NCBI GenBank assembly: GCA_029287395.1
Contig: JARFRF010000205.1
Coordinates: 1 to 33,224, forward strand
Length of the DNA: 33,224 nt
Source of the DNA: Methyloceanibacter sp.
GTDB taxonomy: Bacteria; Pseudomonadota; Alphaproteobacteria; Rhizobiales; Methyloligellaceae
Direction: 5' to 3'
Below the pieces are notes generated by a model that did no database searches, was not told the DNA's origin, and saw nothing but the letters and a program-made list of their open reading frames with translations. Positions 26,015 to 33,224 of this stretch are shown in pieces. Numbering within the stretch: position 1 is the first letter of the stretch; each line of letters begins with the position of its first letter. The translations under genes and the position numbers were made by a program.

Positions 26015-26245
26015 TCAGTTCGCTTTTGGGGCGCTTTTCACTTCGTCGACCTGAGCCTGCTGCCGGTCTTTCTCGTCCTTTAACTCCGAAATTGCCTCCT
26101 CGCGCTCCGACTTCGTCAGCGTGTCGTCGTAGCTACGGATCGCGTCGCCAAACCGCTGTAAAGGGCCCTGATTGGTCGCGCATCCGGACAAAAGGATAAC
26201 GGACACGGCCCCTAGCAGCCAATAAGCTGATCTCGAATCAAGCAC
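26015..26245 (-). CDS. Small lipoprotein, unknown function
   Basis: The 76 residues begin with a lipoprotein signal: a hydrophobic run (YWLLGAVSVILLSG) ending at lipobox LLSGC, with C22 the likely lipidated residue. The mature part is short and charged (KSEREEAISELKDEKDRQQAQ), probably helical. The start appears to be GTG at 26245, with a poor ribosome site. It lies back to back with phaC, so they may share a control region, although a shared function is not shown. I do not recognise a family beyond the lipoprotein signal. Confidence 0.7.
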   Translation of the reverse strand: MLDSRSAYWLLGAVSVILLSGCATNQGPLQRFGDAIRSYDDTLTKSEREEAISELKDEKDRQQAQVDEVKSAPKAN

Positions 26246-26400
26246 CTTGCTATTGCTCTAGCGGAGTTTCCCCTGGCGCACTGAGCCGCCAAATCGCTAT
26301 ATTGCATAGCACAATGACAAGCTTTGAGAAAGCTGGTGGAACCACGCTCCGACAAAACGACGGAGATGCGGGCTCAGGGAAAAATATCGAGGACATTGCA

Positions 26401-28260
26401 ATGCGAGACGACAACCGGGATCGAAAGACAAGTTCTGGGAGGGCCAAGGGGGGGGGCTCGGGAGGCGATAACACGGAAAAGGCCTCTCAGGATTCAGTGA
26501 ACTTCGACGAGTTTGCTCGGAACATGATTAGGCTTTTCGATCAGGGGACGAAGGTTGCGTCCTCCTTGGCTGAACGCAATGCATCGAACGGGAACAGCCC
26601 CTATGGCGTGAGCTCCGAGGTTGGTGAAGCTGCAAAGACGCTCGGCTCGGTGGCACAGGCCTGGGCGACAAACCCTAGCAAGCTCGCCGCAGCCCAAGGG
26701 GAACTCCTACACAGCTACGCCGATCTTTGGGGGCGCTCCGTACGCAAATTTCTTGGCGAAGACGTCGAGCCGGTCGCAGAACCCGAGCCAGGAGACAATC
26801 GGTTCAAGGATCCGGGCTGGTCCGAGAACCAGTATTTCGACTTTTGGAAGCAGGCCTATCTGATCACCTCTCGTTGGGCGGAGGACATCACCGAAAAAAC
26901 CGAAGGTGTGGACGATCGGACGAGAAAGAAGGCCATGTTCTATCTCGAGCAAGTCCTGTCCGCGATGTCGCCCTCCAACAATCCATTCACCAACCCCGAG
27001 GTGGTGCGGACCACCCTTGCCACCAATGCCGAGAACCTGGTTCAGGGCATGGCGCTGCTGGCTGAGGACCTAGACCAGTCCAAGGATTTATTGCGCGTCA
27101 GCCAGACCGATCTTTCGGCCTTCGAAGTCGGCCGAGACTTGGCGATCACGCCGGGCAAGGTCATCTTCCAGAATGATCTCATTCAGCTGATCCAATATGA
27201 GCCGTCCACGGAACAAGTCTGCAAGACGCCGCTCATCATCGCACCTCCCTGGATCAATAAATTCTACATCCTCGATCTCAAACCAGAGAAGTCGCTGGTC
27301 AAATATGCCGTGGACCAGGGCTTCACCGTCTTCATGATCTCGTGGGTGAATCCCGACGAGAAGCTCGCGCAGAAGACGTTCGAAGACTACATGCACGAAG
27401 GCATTCTCAAGGCCGTGGAGGTCGTGAACCGGCAGCTCGGGCTCCATCACGTCAACCTAATGGGCTATTGCGTAGGCGGCACTCTCCTGGCCTCTACCTT
27501 GGCCTATTGCGTGGCAAATAGGGACGACCGGATCGCGTCGGCGACCTTCCTGACTGCACAGGTCGATTTCACCGAGGCTGGCGACCTACTGATGTTCATC
27601 GACGATGCACAGCTGAAGTCGCTGGAAGAGATGATGGCCGAGCAGGGTTACTTGGATGGGTCGCGCATGGCAGCGGTGTTCAACATGCTGCGGCCCAAGG
27701 ACCTTATCTGGCCCTATGTCGTGAACAATTATCTGCTCGGCAAAAAGCCATTTCCCTTTGACCTATTGTTCTGGAACGCTGACTCCACGCGCCTGCCGGC
27801 GGCAAACCACGCGTTCTATCTGCGAGAGTTTTACCATGAGAACCGCCTGAGCAAGGGTGAGATGGAGCTCGGCGGTGTCAGATTGGACCTCTCGAAAGTG
27901 AAGATCCCAATCTACGAACTCTTCACCCGCGAAGACCATATCGCTCCCGCAGCTTCGGTCTTCCGCGGGAGCAAGCTCTTCGGCGGAGATGTACGCCACG
28001 TCATGGCGGGCTCCGGTCACATTGCCGGCGTCGTAAATCCCCCGGCGAAGAGGAAGTATCAGTATTGGACAGGCGCCCCGGCAGACTCACTGGAGGCTTG
28101 GATTGAGACAGCCACCGAAACTCCCGGATCGTGGTGGCCTGATTGGGCGGCCTGGCTGAAAGATATCTCGGGCGAAGAAGTGCCAGCTCGAGACCCCGCA
28201 TCCGGTCCATTCAAGCCGATTGAAGACGCCCCGGGAAGTTTTGTGAAATCTCAGGATTAG
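26401..28260 (+). CDS. phaC: Class I polyhydroxyalkanoate synthase
   Basis: Polymerises 3-hydroxyacyl-CoA into PHA storage granules at their surface. From ATG 26401 (GAGG eight bases upstream) it has 619 residues. An ATG at 26314 would add 29 residues without a ribosome site. The alpha/beta-hydrolase domain carries the nucleophile C357 in GYCVGG (the synthase box replacing the lipase serine), D511 in TREDHIAP and H539 in GSGHIAGV. The N-terminal half has the class I segments (WKQAYLITSRW, NPEVVRTTLATNAENLVQG). The first 30 residues are low complexity, polar and glycine-rich (GRAKGGGSGGDN) and carry a nine-G run at 26448-26456. No phaA, phaB or phasin gene is visible. Confidence 0.95.
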   Translation: MRDDNRDRKTSSGRAKGGGSGGDNTEKASQDSVNFDEFARNMIRLFDQGTKVASSLAERNASNGNSPYGVSSEVGEAAKTLGSVAQAWATNPSKLAAAQGELLHSYADLWGRSVRKFLGEDVEPVAEPEPGDNRFKDPGWSENQYFDFWKQAYLITSRWAEDITEKTEGVDDRTRKKAMFYLEQVLSAMSPSNNPFTNPEVVRTTLATNAENLVQGMALLAEDLDQSKDLLRVSQTDLSAFEVGRDLAITPGKVIFQNDLIQLIQYEPSTEQVCKTPLIIAPPWINKFYILDLKPEKSLVKYAVDQGFTVFMISWVNPDEKLAQKTFEDYMHEGILKAVEVVNRQLGLHHVNLMGYCVGGTLLASTLAYCVANRDDRIASATFLTAQVDFTEAGDLLMFIDDAQLKSLEEMMAEQGYLDGSRMAAVFNMLRPKDLIWPYVVNNYLLGKKPFPFDLLFWNADSTRLPAANHAFYLREFYHENRLSKGEMELGGVRLDLSKVKIPIYELFTREDHIAPAASVFRGSKLFGGDVRHVMAGSGHIAGVVNPPAKRKYQYWTGAPADSLEAWIETATETPGSWWPDWAAWLKDISGEEVPARDPASGPFKPIEDAPGSFVKSQD

Positions 28261-28281
28261 GGCCCGCCCTTCTGTCCCCAC

Positions 28282-29331
28282 TTAGGGAAATAGGGGCAGC
28301 TGCTCGAGGGCTGTCGTCTCGTCGAAGCCGAACATGACGTTAAAGTTCTGCAGGGCCTGCCCAGCAGATCCTTTGACCAGGTTGTCGATCGTCGAGATGA
28401 CGATTGCGCGTCCAGGTATCCGGTCGGCGAAGACGCCAATATGGCAGTAGTTCGAGCCCCGAACGTGCTGGGTTGCTGGAATAGTGCCCTGCTCCGCTAC
28501 ACGCACGAATGGGCTATCCGCGTAAGCCGCCAGCAGGGCCTCGTGCAGGTTCTCCGCGGACGCCCCATTGGTCAGCGGGACATAGCACGTACACAGCTCT
28601 CCCCTCGTCATGGGAACCAGATGCGGCGTGAAATTCACAACGACCGATTGCTGAAAAGCCTGCCCGAGCTCCTGTTCAATCTCAGGGACGTGACGATGGG
28701 TTCCAACCCCGTAGGGCGACAAGCCCTCGCCGACCTCGGAGAACAATATGTTCTGCTTAAGCGATCTGCCCGCACCGGAGGCACCGGACTTGGCGTCGAC
28801 GATAACGCCATTGGGCGCGACGAGGCTGCTCTTCGCGAGTGGTAGCAATGCGAGCAGCACTGCTGTTGGATAGCATCCCGGGCACGCGACGAGACGCGCC
28901 TTTTCGATGTCGTCGCGATAGTGCTCCGTCAGCCCGTAGACAGCGCCGCTGGCCAGCTTCGGGGCGCCGTGCTCTCCGCCATACCATTGTGCGTAGGTGT
29001 CTAGGTCGCGCAGCCGGAAGTCTGCGGACATGTCGATGACCTTCGTGCTCTCCGGGAGTTTGGCGATTTCGCTATGCGCTGTGCCGTGGGGCAGACCGCA
29101 AAAGGCGACATCCACCTGGTCCCAGTCGACTTCATCTGCGGTCACGAGCGCCGGAAGATCGAGGCTTGCGAAGTGCGGATAGACCTTCGCAAGCGGCTGA
29201 CCCGCATGCGCCTTGGCAACAAGAGCCGTGATTTCGATGTTGGGGTGTCTTGCGGCCAGCCGGATCAGATCAGCGCCTGTGTAGCCTGAAGCGCCAAGGA
29301 CGGCGGCCCGGATCGTCTGCGTACTGGTCAT
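28282..29331 (-). CDS. argC: N-acetyl-gamma-glutamyl-phosphate reductase
   Basis: Third step of arginine synthesis: NADPH-dependent reduction of N-acetylglutamyl-phosphate to the semialdehyde. The 349 residues have the Rossmann loop GASGYTG (13-19) and the catalytic cysteine C153 in CPGCYPTA, with GLPHGTA near 79-85 and the C-terminal GSNYCHIG segment (about 293-300). This is the long type (about 345 residues). It follows rpsI after an intrinsic terminator and thus should have its own promoter; a hairpin ACCCCG-CTTCCGA-CGGGGT (29351-29369) lies in its leader. It converges with phaC, with 21 bp between the stops. Confidence 0.95.
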   Translation of the reverse strand: MTSTQTIRAAVLGASGYTGADLIRLAARHPNIEITALVAKAHAGQPLAKVYPHFASLDLPALVTADEVDWDQVDVAFCGLPHGTAHSEIAKLPESTKVIDMSADFRLRDLDTYAQWYGGEHGAPKLASGAVYGLTEHYRDDIEKARLVACPGCYPTAVLLALLPLAKSSLVAPNGVIVDAKSGASGAGRSLKQNILFSEVGEGLSPYGVGTHRHVPEIEQELGQAFQQSVVVNFTPHLVPMTRGELCTCYVPLTNGASAENLHEALLAAYADSPFVRVAEQGTIPATQHVRGSNYCHIGVFADRIPGRAIVISTIDNLVKGSAGQALQNFNVMFGFDETTALEQLPLFP

Positions 29332-29379
29332 GTCCGACCCCGGAGATTCTACCCCGCTTCCGACGGGGTTCTGCGGCTC

Positions 29380-29417
29380 AAAACGAAAAACGGGAGAGAG
29401 GCTGCGCCCCTCTCCCG
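29380..29417 (-). terminator. Intrinsic terminator after rpsI
   Basis: On the minus strand CGGGAGAG (29417-29410) pairs with CTCTCCCG (29398-29391), an 8-bp GC-rich stem around a loop of 11, followed by TTTTTCGTTTT (29390-29380). It lies 28 bp after the rpsI stop. This is a textbook Rho-independent terminator, ending the rplM-rpsI transcript ahead of argC. Confidence 0.9.
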
Positions 29418-29444
29418 CAACAATTCAAACATGCGCAGGAGATA

Positions 29445-29930
29445 CTAGCGCTTGGAGAACTGGAAGCTTCGGCGGGCTTTAGCCTTGCCGTACTTCTTAC
29501 GTTCGACGGTTCGCGCATCCCGCGTGAGGAAGCCAGCCTTCTTGAGAACGCTGCGCAGCTCGGGCTCGAAATGCGTGAGTGCCTTCGAGATGCCATGACG
29601 AACAGCGCCCGCCTGGCCGGAAAGACCGCCGCCCGAGACAGTGCAGATTACGTCGACCTGACCCTCGCGCGCGGCAGTGACGATCGGCTGCTTAAGGATC
29701 ATCTGCAACACGGGACGGGCGAAATAGGCCGCGTGGTCCTTGCCATTGACGGTGATGTTGCCGGGACCCTGCTTCACCCAGACACGGGCAACCGCATCCT
29801 TCCGCTTTCCGGTGGCGTAGGCACGGCCCAGGTCGTCGACCTTCCGCTCATAAACACGTCGCTCTGGCGCCGGGGCATCGCCTTCATTCTGCAGCTGAGC
29901 CAGATCTTCTAGCGTGTTGGTTTCGCTCAT
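29445..29930 (-). CDS. rpsI: 30S ribosomal protein S9
   Basis: The 161 residues contain the S9 core ([23 protein letters not shown]-like [47 protein letters not shown]). The C-terminal SKR reaches the decoding site. The N-terminal 30 residues are an acidic extension typical of alphaproteobacterial S9. Its ATG lies five bases after the rplM stop, so the two are translated from one message. The gene is followed by an intrinsic terminator. Confidence 0.98.
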   Translation of the reverse strand: MSETNTLEDLAQLQNEGDAPAPERRVYERKVDDLGRAYATGKRKDAVARVWVKQGPGNITVNGKDHAAYFARPVLQMILKQPIVTAAREGQVDVICTVSGGGLSGQAGAVRHGISKALTHFEPELRSVLKKAGFLTRDARTVERKKYGKAKARRSFQFSKR

Positions 29931-29935
29931 GGCTC

Positions 29936-30400
29936 TTAAGCGCTCCTTGCGTTTTTCGTGTTCAGGCTAGCGACATCTAGCGGCACGGGGTTCTGTGCCT
30001 CGTGGGGATGCTCTGGCCCTGCATAAACTTTGAGATTCCTCAGCTGCTGACGGGCCAACGGACCGCGCGGGAGCATACGCTCCACGGCTTTCTGCAGGAC
30101 ACGCTCTGGATGCTTCCCGTCAAGAACCTTCTCGGCAGTCCGACTCTTGATGCCGCCCGGGTGGCCTGTATGCCAGTAGTACGTCTTATCGGCGCGCTTA
30201 TTGCCCGAGAGGACAACGTTGCCCGCATTGATGACGATGATGTTGTCACCGTCGTCCATATGGGGCGTGTAGCCAGGCTTGTGCTTGCCGCGCAGCCGCG
30301 TCGCAATGAGCGAGGCGAGCCGGCCCACCACAAGGCCGCTGGCGTCGATCAGCACCCAGGACTTTTCAATGTCTTTGGGCGTGGCGGAATAGGTTTTCAT
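29936..30400 (-). CDS. rplM: 50S ribosomal protein L13
   Basis: The 154 residues from the ATG at 30400 begin [30 protein letters not shown], the usual start of L13. A GTG at 30412 would add four residues. The rest carries the family segments [32 protein letters not shown] and [23 protein letters not shown]. It lies upstream of rpsI with a 5-bp gap and has a promoter candidate at 30441-30468. Confidence 0.98.
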   Translation of the reverse strand: MKTYSATPKDIEKSWVLIDASGLVVGRLASLIATRLRGKHKPGYTPHMDDGDNIIVINAGNVVLSGNKRADKTYYWHTGHPGGIKSRTAEKVLDGKHPERVLQKAVERMLPRGPLARQQLRNLKVYAGPEHPHEAQNPVPLDVASLNTKNARSA

Positions 30401-30440
30401 GGTTCGCGTCACTCTTGCGTCTCAACCAAAAGATCGGCGC

Positions 30441-30468
30441 TTCTAACGGCTGGAATGTTACTGGTCAA
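30441..30468 (-). promoter_or_regulatory. Sigma-70-like promoter for rplM-rpsI
   Basis: On the minus strand TTGACC (30468-30463) is followed after 16 bases by TTAGAA (30446-30441), about 40 bp upstream of the rplM ATG. The -35 matches the consensus at five of six positions. The short leader is typical of a ribosomal protein operon. Confidence 0.5.
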
Positions 30469-30543
30469 GCAACTTTGATTCATCACCTAATATCAATGAA
30501 GTAAGTGTGTGGTAATAAAATACCGCTTGAGACCTTTCTGAAT

Positions 30544-30573
30544 TTGCGTGTTTTTCTGGTCAATTCGTATATC
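30544..30573 (+). promoter_or_regulatory. Possible promoter for the crotonase-fold gene
   Basis: TTGCGT (30544-30549) and TATATC (30568-30573) are separated by 18 bases, and the ATG at 30613 is 40 bp downstream of the -10. This is a moderate match in a locally AT-rich divergent region. It may drive the operon from 30613. Confidence 0.4.
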
Positions 30574-30612
30574 CGATCTCCAAGCGAAGCCACTTAGTGA
30601 AAGAAGGCCTGA

Positions 30613-31410
30613 ATGAGCGATACCGAAAGCGTCCTTCTGACCCAAGACCAAGAGGCCGTTCGGGTCTTGACGCTCAATCGTCCAAAAGCCCGCAACTGTC
30701 TCTCGATGGACCTTATGACGTCGCTACGAAGCGCCGTCGCCGACGCTGAAGACAATGAGTCCGTCCGCGCTGTGGTGCTGACCGGCGCAGGTCCCGCTTT
30801 CTCTTCCGGTCACGACCTTAAGGAACTCACGGCGCATCGGAACGATCCAGATCGGGGACATGCATTCTACGCTGAGACAATGCGAACGTGCGCCGAACTG
30901 ATGCTGGCTATTGTTCGCCTGCCGAAGCCTGTCGTCGCCGCCGTGAACGGCATTGCCACTGCAGCCGGTTGCCAGCTCGTGGCGACTTGCGACCTTGCCG
31001 TCGCGGCCACAGATGCCCGCTTCGCAACCCCTGGCGTGAATATCGGCCTGTTTTGCTCCACACCGATGGTGGCGCTCAGCCGCAATGTTTCCCGCAAAGC
31101 CGCGATGGAGATGCTGCTTCTCGGTGAGATGATTAGCGCTGACGATGCACTGAAGCTTGGCCTCTTGAACCGCGTCGTTCCAGCCGACCAAGTCTTAAAC
31201 GAGGCCGTCGCATTCGGTCGCACGATTGCGAGCAAGCCGAGCCGCACGCTCAAGATTGGGAAAGAGGCTTTCTACCGCCAAGCCGAGATGCCCCTCGATG
31301 AGGCCTATCTCTATACCGCCGAAGTCATGGTCAACAACATGCTCGATTCCGAATCTGTAGAAGGCATCGGCGCTTTCCTCGACAAACGCGCTCCGCAATG
31401 GCCGCGATAA
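30613..31410 (+). CDS. Crotonase-fold protein (ECHDC3-like), catalytic glutamates missing
   Basis: The 265 residues have the enoyl-CoA hydratase/isomerase fold: RPKARNCLS, the first oxyanion/CoA loop AFSSGHDLKEL (62-72), AAVNGIATAAGCQLVATCDLA (109-129), FATPGVNIGL (136-145) and AMEMLLLGEMISADDALKLGLLNRVVP. In rat crotonase the two catalytic glutamates (E144, E164) fall on Q121 (GCQL) and G141 (TPGVNI) here, so ordinary hydratase chemistry is unlikely. The sequence best fits the ECHDC3 group. It might be a hydrolase, an isomerase or a binding protein. The ATG follows AAAGAAGG. The CoA-binding gene starts 19 bp later and metY 659 bp after the stop. Confidence 0.85.
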   Translation: MSDTESVLLTQDQEAVRVLTLNRPKARNCLSMDLMTSLRSAVADAEDNESVRAVVLTGAGPAFSSGHDLKELTAHRNDPDRGHAFYAETMRTCAELMLAIVRLPKPVVAAVNGIATAAGCQLVATCDLAVAATDARFATPGVNIGLFCSTPMVALSRNVSRKAAMEMLLLGEMISADDALKLGLLNRVVPADQVLNEAVAFGRTIASKPSRTLKIGKEAFYRQAEMPLDEAYLYTAEVMVNNMLDSESVEGIGAFLDKRAPQWPR

Positions 31411-31429
31411 CCTGCGGCAAACGGCCCGG

Positions 31430-31951
31430 ATGAATCACGACAGTTACTCTGACGCGTACATTCGCGACATTCTTCTCACCAGTCGGGTCTTTGCTGTCGT
31501 TGGCGCGAGCGCCAAAACCACAAGACCGAGTTACTTCGTGCTCAAATACCTTTTGGCCAAGGGCTACGACACAATCCCTATCAACCCTGGACTTGTCGGC
31601 AAGACCATTGCGGACAGAACAGCCTTTGCCTCTCTCATCGAAATCGAAAGGCCGATCGACGTCGTCGACATCTTCCGCAACTCAGAGGCTGCGCTAGGCA
31701 TTACCGAAGACGCTATTCGCATTGGCGCGAAAGTTGTCTGGATGCAGTTGGGCGTTCGCAATGACGCCGCCGCTCGGCTTGCAGAAGACGCCGGGCTTAA
31801 GGTTGTGATGAATAGGTGTCCGAAGATCGAGTACGGTCGCCTGTCGGGAGAAATTGGCTGGGCAGGAGTGAATTCCAGAACGTTGTCGAGCCGCCGCCCC
31901 ATCCTCTCTGCTAGGGGGAGTCAACAGCGAGCCCTGCGGCGCAATACGTAG
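31430..31951 (+). CDS. CoA-binding domain protein (YccU-like)
   Basis: The 173 residues are a single Rossmann-like CoA-binding domain (CoA_binding_2). VFAVVGASAKTTRPSYFVLKYLLAKGYDTIPINP is the nucleotide-binding start, and VWMQLGVRND, LKVVMNRCPKIEYGRL are the family's closing motifs. The C-terminal tail (about 25 residues, RTLSSRRPILSARGSQQRALRRNT) is basic and probably disordered. The family is found alone in many bacteria with no established reaction. The start is ATG with the weak site CGG. It is 19 bp after the crotonase gene, so they form one transcript. Confidence 0.85.
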   Translation: MNHDSYSDAYIRDILLTSRVFAVVGASAKTTRPSYFVLKYLLAKGYDTIPINPGLVGKTIADRTAFASLIEIERPIDVVDIFRNSEAALGITEDAIRIGAKVVWMQLGVRNDAAARLAEDAGLKVVMNRCPKIEYGRLSGEIGWAGVNSRTLSSRRPILSARGSQQRALRRNT

Positions 31952-32069
31952 CGGCCAAAACCTCCAAGCGCGAACACGCTCAAAACAGAAGACGCGCAGG
32001 TTCCGATCCCCTAAGGTCGCCGGGCTTATAGGTCCACAGGGATGGATTACGGCTCAAGGGAGGAAGACA

Positions 32070-33224
32070 ATGTCGGAAGAGCGCACGCCCGGGTTCAGCA
32101 CACTCGCAATTCATGCCGGCGCACAACCGGACGCGTCGACGGGCGCACGGGTGACGCCAATTTACCAGACCACGTCCTACGTCTTTGACGATGCGGACCA
32201 TGCGGCGTCGCTTTTTAATCTCGAAGCCTTTGGCAACATCTACTCCCGGATCATGAACCCGACCCAGGCGGTTCTTGAAGAACGCATGGCCGCTCTCGAA
32301 GGAGGGAGCGCAGCCCTTGCCGTTGCCTCCGGTCACGCGGCTCAAGCGATCGTCTTCCACACGTTGATGGAACCGGGCGCCGAGTTCATCGCCGCGCGGC
32401 AACTCTACGGCGGGTCAATCAATCAGTTCGGCGAAGCCTTCAAGAAGTTCGATTGGCATGTGAAGTGGGCGGACACAACCGACGCCGAGACGTTCCGTGC
32501 TGCGGTCACGCCGAAGACGCGCGCGATATTCGTCGAGTCGATTGCAAACCCCGGAGGTATCGTCACCGATCTCGAGGCTGTCTCGGCCGTTGCTAAGGAG
32601 GCTGGGGTTCCGCTGATCGTCGACAATACGTTGGCAACGCCATACCTTATGCAACCCAAGCAATTCGGTGCCGACATCGTCGTACACTCGCTTACGAAGT
32701 TTCTCGGCGGCCATGGTAACTCAGTGGGCGGCGTGGTCGTCGACTGCGGTACGTTCGACTGGATGTCGACTGACCGATACCCCTCCCTTTCCGAACCTTG
32801 CGCCAGCTACCACGGCATGAAGCTCGGAGAAACATTCGGCAATTTCGCGTTCGCCATCGCGTGCCGGGTTCTCGGGCTTCGGGATCTTGGGCCCGCGATC
32901 GCTCCGATGAATGCATTTCTTATCCTGAACGGAATTGAGACCCTGCCCCTACGCATGCAGCGGCATTGCCACAACGCCATGCGCGTTGCCGAGTGGCTCT
33001 CGCGACACGACAAGGTTGCCTGGGTGAATTACGCCGGCCATCCGGGCAACGCGTTTTACGCACTAGCCCAACGTTATGCGCCAAAGGGCGCTGGAGCAGT
33101 TTTTACCTTTGGGCTCGAAGGAGGCTACGAAGCCGGCATTTCTCTCGTAGAAAAGCTGAAACTCTTTAGCCATCTTGCCAATATTGGCGACACACGCAGC
33201 CTCGTCATTCATCCGGCCTCGACG
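32070..33224 (+). CDS. metY: O-acetylhomoserine sulfhydrylase (partial, runs off the window)
   Basis: PLP enzyme of the Cys/Met family that makes homocysteine directly from O-acetylhomoserine and sulfide. The 385 codons run to the last base without a stop; the family is about 430 residues long, so about 45 are missing. The start ATG has GGGAGGAAG five bases upstream. FSTLAIHAGAQPD, TTSYVFDDADHAA, YSRIMNPT (Y58, R60) and the PLP lysine K210 in HSLTKFLGGHG are clear. LFSHLANIGDTRSLVIHP, the family's C-terminal motif, is at the end of the visible part. It would give the cell direct sulfhydrylation beside the metC-type route. Confidence 0.95.
   Translation, partial: MSEERTPGFSTLAIHAGAQPDASTGARVTPIYQTTSYVFDDADHAASLFNLEAFGNIYSRIMNPTQAVLEERMAALEGGSAALAVASGHAAQAIVFHTLMEPGAEFIAARQLYGGSINQFGEAFKKFDWHVKWADTTDAETFRAAVTPKTRAIFVESIANPGGIVTDLEAVSAVAKEAGVPLIVDNTLATPYLMQPKQFGADIVVHSLTKFLGGHGNSVGGVVVDCGTFDWMSTDRYPSLSEPCASYHGMKLGETFGNFAFAIACRVLGLRDLGPAIAPMNAFLILNGIETLPLRMQRHCHNAMRVAEWLSRHDKVAWVNYAGHPGNAFYALAQRYAPKGAGAVFTFGLEGGYEAGISLVEKLKLFSHLANIGDTRSLVIHPAST

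Noticed and set aside
31952-32069. Possible SAM riboswitch upstream of metY
   Set aside because: The region has no pseudoknot-type SAM-II consensus and no SAM-I-like helices that I can see.

Overview
The window is an ordinary, gene-dense, GC-rich chromosomal segment from an alphaproteobacterium, most likely of the order Hyphomicrobiales (Rhizobiales). The evidence is the tig-clpP-clpX-lon protease cluster, an NDUFS4-type complex I accessory subunit, a two-domain cold-shock protein followed by a DUF192 gene, the alaC-hom-glpX-recJ run, and a PHA synthase. The genus cannot be fixed from the sequence alone. The first 53 bases are not genomic. They are an untrimmed Illumina Nextera/P7 adapter with a 10-base index, so genomic sequence starts at about position 54 and the contig is broken there.

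Layout. 54-6571 (minus strand): trigger factor, ClpP, ClpX and Lon, the nascent-chain folding and ATP-dependent proteolysis block, with intergenic gaps of 165-312 bp and a perfect palindrome upstream of clpX. 6660-10139: tRNA-Leu(UAG), then a plus-strand sulfur amino-acid operon (cysteine synthase, 3-mercaptopyruvate sulfurtransferase, cystathionine beta-lyase-like). 10157-16618: a mixed region with a YciA-like thioesterase, a CaCA-type cation exchanger, an exported beta-propeller protein, an FAD-dependent amine/amino-acid oxidase, a rhomboid protease, a DUF1499 protein and a SnoaL-like gene broken by one in-frame amber codon. 16651-20273: tRNA-Arg(UCU), the NDUFS4-like subunit, tRNA-Pro(UGG), DUF192, the double cold-shock protein, glyoxalase I, a 65-residue membrane protein and tRNA-Glu(UUC). 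20363-25901 (minus): alaC, hom, glpX, recJ. 26015-28260: a small lipoprotein and, divergently, a class I PHA synthase. 28282-30400 (minus): rplM-rpsI with a clear intrinsic terminator, then argC. 30613-33224 (plus): a crotonase-fold protein without the hydratase glutamates, a CoA-binding protein, and an O-acetylhomoserine sulfhydrylase cut off by the window end.

Functionally the window joins protein quality control, sulfur amino-acid metabolism (cysK, sseA, metC, metY, with hom supplying homoserine), carbon storage and gluconeogenesis (phaC, glpX) and translation (L13, S9, four tRNAs). I found no CRISPR array, insertion sequence, prophage, toxin-antitoxin pair or defence island, and no convincing new multi-gene system. 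The points most worth a second look are the adapter remnant, the amber-interrupted SnoaL gene, the clpX-upstream palindrome, the crotonase lacking its catalytic glutamates, the odd start of the DUF192 gene and the nine-G run early in phaC.
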